The position numbers were made by a program, and so were the translations under genes. DNA of 64,000 nt from G020348385 sp964538085 (GTDB taxonomy: Bacteria; Acidobacteriota; Aminicenantia; Aminicenantales; Aminicenantaceae): NCBI GenBank assembly GCA_964538085.1, contig CAZIDF010000017.1:16811-80810 (forward strand), read 5' to 3'. The notes under the pieces were generated by a model. The model was not told the DNA's origin, ran no database searches, and worked only from the letters and a program-made list of their open reading frames with translations. Position 1 is the stretch's first letter; the number at the start of each line of letters is the position of its first letter. Positions 58,778 through 64,000 of this stretch are shown here, piece by piece.

Positions 58778-60985
58778 TCATCGGGTTTTAAAATTGTCTG
58801 GGATGGCTTTTTTCCAGATCATATAGGACTCCCGGACAGAAAGATCGAGGATCTTATCCTCTTTATGGAATAGGGTGATATTTTCTCCGCCAGTGGTCCC
58901 GATTTCTTCGATAGGCACATTCCTGTCTTGGGCTATTTTAATCAGCGGTTTTTTGTTTCCAGAATCCGTTGTGACGATGATCCTCGATTGAGATTCACCG
59001 AAGAGAAGCGAATCTCTTCTTATTTCATCGTTCAGATGTATGGTGCAGCCTATTCGGTCCTCCCCGAAAAAAGCGCATTCTGCAACACAGACCGCTAGAC
59101 CTCCTTCGGAGATGTCATGGGCCGAGTTGAGTAGCCCGTTTTCTATGGCCTCGATGCAGGCTTCCTGTACTTTTTTCTCTTCTTGGAGATCGATCTCCGG
59201 GGGTCGGCCCTTTTCCATGTTCCAGATGTATTTGAGGTATTCCGATCCGCCGATTTCATTTTTGTTTTTGCCGAGAAGAAAAATCGAATCCCCGGCATTT
59301 TTAAATCCCGGGCCTATGGGTTTGTTCCCATCACGAACCAGACCGACGACACCGAGTACAGGAGTGGGGTAGATGGATAATCCTTCTGTGTCGTTATAAA
59401 AACTGACATTCCCCCCTGTAACAGGTATGCTGAAAGTCCTGCAGGCCGCGGCTATACCTTCGATCGCCTCTTGGAACTGCCACATGATCTCGGGTTTTTC
59501 AGGATTCCCGAAATTCAGGCAATTGGTGACCCCGACAGGATGCGCTCCTACACAGGCCAGGTTCCTGCAGGCCTCGGCAACCGCAATTTTTCCCCCCGTT
59601 TTCGGATCGAGGTAGGTGTAAAGAGAATTTCCGTCCAATGTAATTGCAAGAGCGAATTTTTTATTTTTTACCCTCAGGAGGGACGCATCGGCACCCGGAA
59701 GAAGGGCTGTGTTTATCTGGACCATATGGTCATACTGACGAAATACCCATTGCTTGTCTGCGATGGTCGGTGAGGAGATCAGTTTTTCGAGAGTGCTATT
59801 GTAATCTTCGGGAAGCGGAACCGGATCGAGCTTAGTTCGGGATTCAAGGTAGGCGGGGACTTTGCTCTCCCTGTGATAAAGGGGGCACATGTCCACGACA
59901 GCTTGAACCGGAATATCCACGACGATTTTACCCCCAAAGAAGACTTTGAGTCTTTGGTCGGATGTGACCTGTCCCACGATCACCGCATCCAGGTCCCATT
60001 TAGCATAGATCTCTTGGACCTCCTTGACTGTTTCTTGTTTGGCCACAAGAAGCATGCGTTCTTGCGACTCAGATAGCATGATCTCATAGGGAGTCATGCC
60101 TTCTTCTCTTTGGGGAATAAGGTCCAGGTTGATTTCGATCCCCGAGTTGGAGTTAGATGCCATCTCGGTTGTCGAACAGGTCAAACCCGCGGCCCCCATG
60201 TCCTGGATACCGATTATCAGGTTTTTGTCCATAACCTCCAAGCATGCTTCCAGCAATAACTTTTCCTTGAAAGGATCTCCTACCTGGACGTTCGGCCTCT
60301 TTTCCTCCAGGTTCTCTCCGAACTCTGCGGATGCCATAGTGGCTCCATGGATGCCATCCCTTCCAGTTTTGGAACCGACATAAAGCACGGGATTGCCTTC
60401 ACCCTCGGCTTTGGCATAAAAAATCTTGTCTTTTTCGCAGATCCCTAAGCAAAAAGCGTTCACGAGAGGATTGAGGGAGTAGCACTCGTTGAAATAAACA
60501 TCTCCCCCAACTGTGGGAACTCCCATGCAATTTCCGTACCCTGCAATTCCCGAGATAACGCCCTCTGCGATGGTCTTGTTTTTGGGCACAGACAGGGGGC
60601 CGAAACGAAGCGCATCCATCAGGGCGATCGGCCTGGCTCCCATCGTAAAAATATCCCTCAGGATGCCACCGACACCTGTGGCCGCTCCTTGGTAGGGTTC
60701 GATAAAGGATGGGTGGTTATGGGATTCGATTTTAAAAACGGCGGCTAGACCGTCGCCTATATCGATTATTCCTGCATTTTCCCCCGGACCCTGTATAACA
60801 TTTTCTCCTGTAACTGGCAATTTTTGAAGATGGGCCTTTGAACTCTTGTAACTGCAGTGTTCGGACCACATCAAAGAAAAAATGCCCAACTCTGTGATAT
60901 TGGGTTGCTTTCCTATGAGTTCTTCGATTTTTTCATATTCTTCTTCTGTCAGATTGTGTTCTTCCAATAATTTTTTATCGATCAT
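58778..60985 (-). CDS. purL: Phosphoribosylformylglycinamidine synthase, PurL subunit
   Basis: 735 residues, the small form that works with PurS and PurQ. Signatures: MWSEHCSYKSSKAHLQ (catalytic His), GPGENAGIIDIGDG, FKIESHNHPSFIEPYQGAAT, GVPTVGGDVYFNE, DMGAAGLTCS and SEGGLAVCVAECA. Makes FGAM from FGAR with ATP and ammonia supplied by PurQ. 64 bases after purQ. Confidence 0.97.
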   Translation of the reverse strand: MIDKKLLEEHNLTEEEYEKIEELIGKQPNITELGIFSLMWSEHCSYKSSKAHLQKLPVTGENVIQGPGENAGIIDIGDGLAAVFKIESHNHPSFIEPYQGAATGVGGILRDIFTMGARPIALMDALRFGPLSVPKNKTIAEGVISGIAGYGNCMGVPTVGGDVYFNECYSLNPLVNAFCLGICEKDKIFYAKAEGEGNPVLYVGSKTGRDGIHGATMASAEFGENLEEKRPNVQVGDPFKEKLLLEACLEVMDKNLIIGIQDMGAAGLTCSTTEMASNSNSGIEINLDLIPQREEGMTPYEIMLSESQERMLLVAKQETVKEVQEIYAKWDLDAVIVGQVTSDQRLKVFFGGKIVVDIPVQAVVDMCPLYHRESKVPAYLESRTKLDPVPLPEDYNSTLEKLISSPTIADKQWVFRQYDHMVQINTALLPGADASLLRVKNKKFALAITLDGNSLYTYLDPKTGGKIAVAEACRNLACVGAHPVGVTNCLNFGNPEKPEIMWQFQEAIEGIAAACRTFSIPVTGGNVSFYNDTEGLSIYPTPVLGVVGLVRDGNKPIGPGFKNAGDSIFLLGKNKNEIGGSEYLKYIWNMEKGRPPEIDLQEEKKVQEACIEAIENGLLNSAHDISEGGLAVCVAECAFFGEDRIGCTIHLNDEIRRDSLLFGESQSRIIVTTDSGNKKPLIKIAQDRNVPIEEIGTTGGENITLFHKEDKILDLSVRESYMIWKKAIPDNFKTR

Positions 60986-61049
60986 GACCGGTCAGCTCCC
61001 TTTTGGATTCGCATGTGCCTCCAGCCTAATTCTTTCCAGGGCACTTTAT

Positions 61050-61745
61050 CTATAGTCGAACAAGGTGCTGTATAATCGACTCAAAGATAATCCGTCCATC
61101 TTCGCTTCCGAGAAGTGCCTCCGATGCCCTTTCAGGGTGGGGCATCATTCCCAATACGTTATTTTGTTTGTTGATCAGACCCGCGATGTTTTCTCGTGAG
61201 CCGTTCACATTAGCCTCTTCTGTGATCTGTCCCTTTTCATCCGCATACCGGAACACGATTTGATCGTTCGTTATCAGTTCTTCGATCGTGTCCGGGGATG
61301 CGTAGTAGTTTCCGTCGAAATGAGCGATCGGAATCCTGAGCACTTGATCCTTTTTTCCCATGTTGGTGAAAGGCGTTTGATCATTTTCAATTTTGAGGTG
61401 GACATGTTCACACAGAAATTTAAGGTTTTTGTTCCGGAGCATGGCACCAGGAAGCAGCCCCAGTTCCAGCAGGACTTGAAAACCATTGCAAATACCCAGC
61501 ACAAGTCCTCCCTTTTGCACGAATTCCTGGAGTTCTTGCATAAGAGGGGAGAATCTGGCAATTGCTCCCGATCGCAAATAATCTCCATAAGAAAATCCAC
61601 CGGGAAGAACGACACAATCGGCGTTTTTCAGGTCGTGATCTTTGTGCCAGAGATAAAATGCTTCTTGGCTGCAAACCTCTTTGAGGACATGGAAAGTGTC
61701 ATGATCGCAATTGGAACCGGGGAAAACGACAACGCCGAATCTCAA
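61050..61745 (-). CDS. purQ: Phosphoribosylformylglycinamidine synthase, PurQ glutaminase subunit
   Basis: 231 residues from a TTG start immediately after the purS stop, with GGGAGAT upstream. Class I glutaminase: VFPGSNCDHD at the start, LVLGICNGFQ with the catalytic cysteine and MMPHPERASEALLG with the His-Glu pair. Supplies ammonia to PurL. Confidence 0.95.
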   Translation of the reverse strand: MRFGVVVFPGSNCDHDTFHVLKEVCSQEAFYLWHKDHDLKNADCVVLPGGFSYGDYLRSGAIARFSPLMQELQEFVQKGGLVLGICNGFQVLLELGLLPGAMLRNKNLKFLCEHVHLKIENDQTPFTNMGKKDQVLRIPIAHFDGNYYASPDTIEELITNDQIVFRYADEKGQITEEANVNGSRENIAGLINKQNNVLGMMPHPERASEALLGSEDGRIIFESIIQHLVRL

Positions 61746-61746
61746 C

Positions 61747-61989
61747 TTAATCGATGATCTCCCATGTGAATTTTTCGATTATGGGATTTGCCAAAACTTT
61801 ATCGGCAAGTTCAGGGATAATCTGTTTTATCTTTTCTTCAGGGAGAGCTCCCATTTCGATCTCGAATACTTTTCCTTGCCTGACATCCTTCACGAAATCA
61901 TACCCCATAGTCAGAAGAGCATTCCTGACGGTTTGGCCTTGGGGATCTAAAACGCTGTCTTTGTAGGAAACAAGAACTCTAATTTTCAT
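61747..61989 (-). CDS. purS: Phosphoribosylformylglycinamidine synthase, PurS subunit
   Basis: 80 residues from ATG 61989 (the frame runs back to 62019 inside purB). KIRVLVSYKDSVLDPQGQT, ALLTMGYDFVKDVRQGKVFE and KVLANPIIEKFTWEI are the PurS pattern. It bridges PurL and PurQ. The start overlaps the purB stop by 11 bases. Confidence 0.95.
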   Translation of the reverse strand: MKIRVLVSYKDSVLDPQGQTVRNALLTMGYDFVKDVRQGKVFEIEMGALPEEKIKQIIPELADKVLANPIIEKFTWEIID

Positions 61990-63280
61990 CTGCCAATACC
62001 TTGTCGAAAATATAGTCAATTTTTTCTAAATAGGGATCGAGAGTAAAACAGTCTTTGATCTCTTTTTCGGTCAGGACTTTGGATATCTCCCTATCCTTGA
62101 GAATGAGATCCATGAAATCCAGGTTATTATTCCAGGCTTCGAGGCTGTTCTTTTGAACGAGTTGATAGGCCTGTTCCCGGGAAATACCCTTTTTTGTGAG
62201 AGCCAGCATGACTCGTTGTGAAAAAACAAGCCCCTTGGTGACATGGATGTTTTTTTCCATTCTGTCAGGGTGGACATTCCAGTTTTTGACAAGCGAGGAG
62301 GTCTCAGCAAGAAGGTAGTCGGTGATAATGAATGAATCAGGGAAAATCACCCGCTCGGCTGATGAATGGGAGATATCTCTTTCGTGCCATAGGGGGATAT
62401 TTTCTAAAGCCACGTGGAGATTCGAACGTGTCACGCGCGCTAGTCCAGACACCCTTTCTGCTCGAACAGGATTTTTTTTGTGTGGCATCGAGGAAGACCC
62501 TTTCTGGCCTTTGGTAAAGGATTCTTCAAGCTCGATGACTTCGGTCTTCTGAAGGTGGCGGATCTCGATAGCGATTTTATCAAGAGTGGAGCAGATAAGA
62601 GCCAGCACAAAAAGGGCTTCGGCATGCCTGTCTCGCTGAAGAACTTGTGTGGATACCCGGGCTGGCTTTAAGCCCAGTTTTTCCAATGCGATGATTTCCA
62701 CGCGGGGATCCAAATGAATGTATGTGCCTACAGAACCCTGGATCCGGCCGACGCTCATGGTATCGATAGCCCTATGGATTCGTTCGCTGTGTCGTTTGGC
62801 CTCCTCATACCATACGAGGATTTTTACACCGAATGTGATCGGTTCGGCATGTACCCCGTGCGTCCGTCCCATGATCGGAGTTTTTTTGTATTTAAGAGCC
62901 TGTTCTTTTAGAATGACTTTCAGATTTTCCAAATCCTCGGCTGTTCTTTCCAAGGATTCCTTGAGGAGAAGAGACAAAGCTGTATCGACCACATCATATG
63001 AAGTCAGTCCCAAATGGACATACCTGGAATCGTCCCCCACATGGTCTGCGATAGAGTGAAGAAAGGCCAATACATCGTGTTTAACGACCCGTTCGATCTC
63101 CTCGATCCTTTCGACAGAAAACCCGATTTTCTTTTTCAATCGTTCCAGAGCATCAGAGGGGATTTCTCCCAATTCATGCCAGGCCTCGCAAACAGCTATT
63201 TCGACATCCAGCCACTTCTGATATCTGTTTTGTTCTGTCCAGATGGCACCCATTTCTGGCCGCGTGTATCTTCTTATCAT
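61979..63280 (-). CDS. purB: Adenylosuccinate lyase
   Basis: 433 residues from ATG 63280 behind CAAGGAAAAAG; the frame continues upstream to 63511 but that part is non-coding and contains the promoter. MIRRYTRPEMGAIWTEQNRY, GRTHGVHAEPITFG and the fumarase-superfamily signature KGSSSMPHKKNPVRAE are clear. Cleaves succinyl groups from SAICAR and adenylosuccinate. First gene of the purB-S-Q-L operon. Confidence 0.97.
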   Translation of the reverse strand: MIRRYTRPEMGAIWTEQNRYQKWLDVEIAVCEAWHELGEIPSDALERLKKKIGFSVERIEEIERVVKHDVLAFLHSIADHVGDDSRYVHLGLTSYDVVDTALSLLLKESLERTAEDLENLKVILKEQALKYKKTPIMGRTHGVHAEPITFGVKILVWYEEAKRHSERIHRAIDTMSVGRIQGSVGTYIHLDPRVEIIALEKLGLKPARVSTQVLQRDRHAEALFVLALICSTLDKIAIEIRHLQKTEVIELEESFTKGQKGSSSMPHKKNPVRAERVSGLARVTRSNLHVALENIPLWHERDISHSSAERVIFPDSFIITDYLLAETSSLVKNWNVHPDRMEKNIHVTKGLVFSQRVMLALTKKGISREQAYQLVQKNSLEAWNNNLDFMDLILKDREISKVLTEKEIKDCFTLDPYLEKIDYIFDKVLADEN

Positions 63281-63307
63281 CTTTTTCCTTGCCTGTATTG
63301 AGGTCAA

Positions 63308-63336
63308 ATCATAGCAGCAACCCCCCGTCCTGTCAA
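63308..63336 (-). promoter_or_regulatory. Promoter of the purine operon
   Basis: Reverse strand TTGACA (63331-63336), 17 bases, TATGAT (63308-63313). The expected leader is only about 20 bases, too short for a purine riboswitch. CCCGT and ACGGG flank the -35 box as a small inverted repeat. Confidence 0.7.
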
Positions 63337-63385
63337 CGGAAAACGGGACCCCAAAAACACAGGAAAAAATAGTGGCATAATCTTC

Positions 63386-63414
63386 TTGACAAAAATGGCG
63401 AGATTCTGTAGCAT
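63386..63414 (+). promoter_or_regulatory. Promoter of the tRNA-tuf operon
   Basis: TTGACA (63386-63391), 17 bases, TAGCAT (63409-63414), 137 bases before the first tRNA. Divergent from the purine promoter. Confidence 0.65.
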
Positions 63415-63457
63415 GATGTCTGTATTCTTTTATTTCTATAAGCTGTAGAGGTAGGAA

Positions 63458-63503
63458 AAGAGAAAGAAGTCGCGCGAAAGAATTCCCTTTCTCTTCTTTT
63501 TTT
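63458..63503 (+). terminator. Terminator-like hairpin in the tRNA leader
   Basis: AAGAGAAAG (63458-63466) pairs perfectly with CTTTCTCTT (63487-63495), followed by C and seven T. It lies between the tRNA promoter and tRNA-Thr, so it would end most transcripts early unless read through; it may instead end a short RNA of about 80 bases. Confidence 0.45.
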
Positions 63504-63551
63504 ATTCCCAAAATCGAAAAAAACAGATCAAACTTACAGAGTGAAGATTAT

Positions 63552-63624
63552 GCCAGCGTAGCTCAGTTGGTAGAGCAGCTGATTTGTAATCAGCGGGTCG
63601 GGGGTTCGAATCCTCTCGCTGGCT
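63552..63624 (+). tRNA. tRNA-Thr(UGU)
   Basis: Cloverleaf with acceptor GCCAGCG/CGCTGGC, D-arm TAGCTCAGTTGGTAGAGCA, anticodon TGT at 63585-63587 and T-arm GGGGGTTCGAATCCTCT. The CCA end is not encoded. First of four tRNAs before tuf. Confidence 0.97.
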
Positions 63625-63665
63625 TTTGGCGAACAGATTTGGCTATGGGCTTTTGTTTATAATAT

Positions 63666-63748
63666 GGGCAGGTACCAAAGTGGCCAAATGGGGCGGGCTG
63701 TAAACCCGCTGGGGAAACCCTTCGGAGGTTCGAATCCTTCCCTGCCCA
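63666..63748 (+). tRNA. tRNA-Tyr(GUA)
   Basis: Acceptor GGGCAGG/CCTGCCC, anticodon GTA at 63700-63702, long class II variable arm as usual for bacterial tRNA-Tyr, discriminator A. CCA not encoded. Confidence 0.96.
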
Positions 63749-63757
63749 CTTGAGCAA

Positions 63758-63830
63758 GCGGGAATAGCTCAGTTGGTAGAGCAACGGCCTTCCAAGCCGT
63801 TAGTCGCGGGTTCGAGTCCCGTTTCCCGCT
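63758..63830 (+). tRNA. tRNA-Gly(UCC)
   Basis: Acceptor GCGGGAA/TTCCCGC, anticodon TCC at 63791-63793 in a seven-base loop closed by ACGGC/GCCGT. CCA not encoded. Confidence 0.96.
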
Positions 63831-63848
63831 TTTTCTTGGCGCATGGAT

Positions 63849-63921
63849 GCCCACGTAGCTCAGTTGGTAGAGCACGTCCTTGGTAAGGACGGGGTCACCA
63901 GTTCAAATCTGGTCGTGGGCT
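63849..63921 (+). tRNA. tRNA-Thr(GGU)
   Basis: Acceptor GCCCACG/CGTGGGC, anticodon GGT at 63882-63884, T-arm with GTTCAAAT. CCA not encoded. Lies 45 bases before tuf. Confidence 0.97.
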
Positions 63922-63966
63922 TTGAAAAAAGGCTTGGTTTTATTTAAGCAATAGGAGGTAAGAGGA

Positions 63967-64000
63967 ATGGCGAAGGCAAAGTTTCAGAGGACGAAGCCGC
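63967..64000 (+). CDS. tuf: Elongation factor Tu, first 11 codons
   Basis: Behind AGGAGGTAAGAGGA. The visible start MAKAKFQRTKP is the conserved N-terminus of bacterial EF-Tu, and four tRNA genes precede it as in many bacteria. The rest lies beyond the window. Confidence 0.9.
   Translation, partial: MAKAKFQRTKP

Noticed and set aside
63281..63336. Possible purine riboswitch before purB
   Set aside because: The promoter leaves a leader of only about 20 bases, too short for an aptamer.
63281..63511. N-terminal extension of purB to 63511
   Set aside because: Family members begin near MIRRYTRPEMG, a ribosome binding site precedes 63280, and the extension contains the promoter.
1..64000. CRISPR array, prophage or complete insertion sequence
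   Set aside because: No regular direct-repeat/spacer array, no phage structural genes and no transposase or integrase were seen on either strand.

Overview
The window looks like a chromosomal segment of an anaerobic, diderm, protein-degrading bacterium with moderate GC. My best guess is Candidatus Aminicenantes (OP8) or a neighbour near Acidobacteriota; this rests on gene-content resemblance, not a search. Anaerobic life is suggested by a B12-dependent ribonucleotide reductase, a two-subunit 2-oxoacid:ferredoxin oxidoreductase, desulforedoxin, rubredoxin and two rubrerythrin-like proteins. An outer membrane is suggested by porin-like barrels and lipoproteins. Housekeeping promoters read as TTGACA/TATAAT with 16-19 bp spacers; at least one sigma-54 promoter is visible. 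I see no prophage, complete insertion sequence or CRISPR array.

Layout. 1-8124: the start of a PAS sensor gene, a GyrI-like secreted protein, a flavin-reductase-like protein, an operon of two secreted S9 peptidases plus DUF1847, then GYD and small HTH genes. 8318-21029: a peptide-catabolism island (two secreted M14 carboxypeptidase-like enzymes with calcium-loop-like insertions, an M24 enzyme, two lipoprotein amidohydrolases), interrupted by a bactofilin/coiled-coil pair and a four-gene pseudopilin operon. 21133-29055: recO-mgtE, and a RodZ-like/NtrY/NtrX/AGCS-symporter operon. 29185-32003: endonuclease V facing ftsE-ftsX and two small membrane proteins. 32268-35291: an oxygen-defence operon of desulforedoxin, rubrerythrin-like protein, rubredoxin, NAD(P)H reductase and an outer-membrane protein. 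35380-37861: purA and alr.

37975-53800: a sigma-54 activator gene, then a sigma-54 promoter and about 15 co-directional genes. These are the 2-oxoacid oxidoreductase, an Fe-S/sulfur set (Nfu-like, NifS-like, IscU-like with zinc ribbons, TusA, STAS), nadA, an M50 protease, nrdJ, nth, a VOC protein, amrS, archease and rtcB. The NifS-like protein lacks the PLP-binding lysine and is the most unusual gene here. A 100-N gap inside the Nfu-like gene is flanked by an exact 55-bp duplication and looks like an assembly artefact.

53804-63280: a ferritin-like gene, a double-length ThyX whose two halves carry complementary pieces of the signature motif, tyrS, and a purine operon (purB-S-Q-L, an outer-membrane protein, purN). 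63552-64000: tRNA-Thr(UGU), tRNA-Tyr(GUA), tRNA-Gly(UCC), tRNA-Thr(GGU) and the start of tuf, the same order as E. coli thrU-tyrU-glyT-thrT-tufB.

Together the genes fit a fermentative proteolytic lifestyle: exported peptidases make peptides, symporters and amino- and carboxypeptidases process them, and the ferredoxin-linked 2-oxoacid oxidoreductase oxidises the resulting keto acids. No stretch longer than 300 bases lacks a gene; the longest (15616-15908) holds a two-copy repeat.
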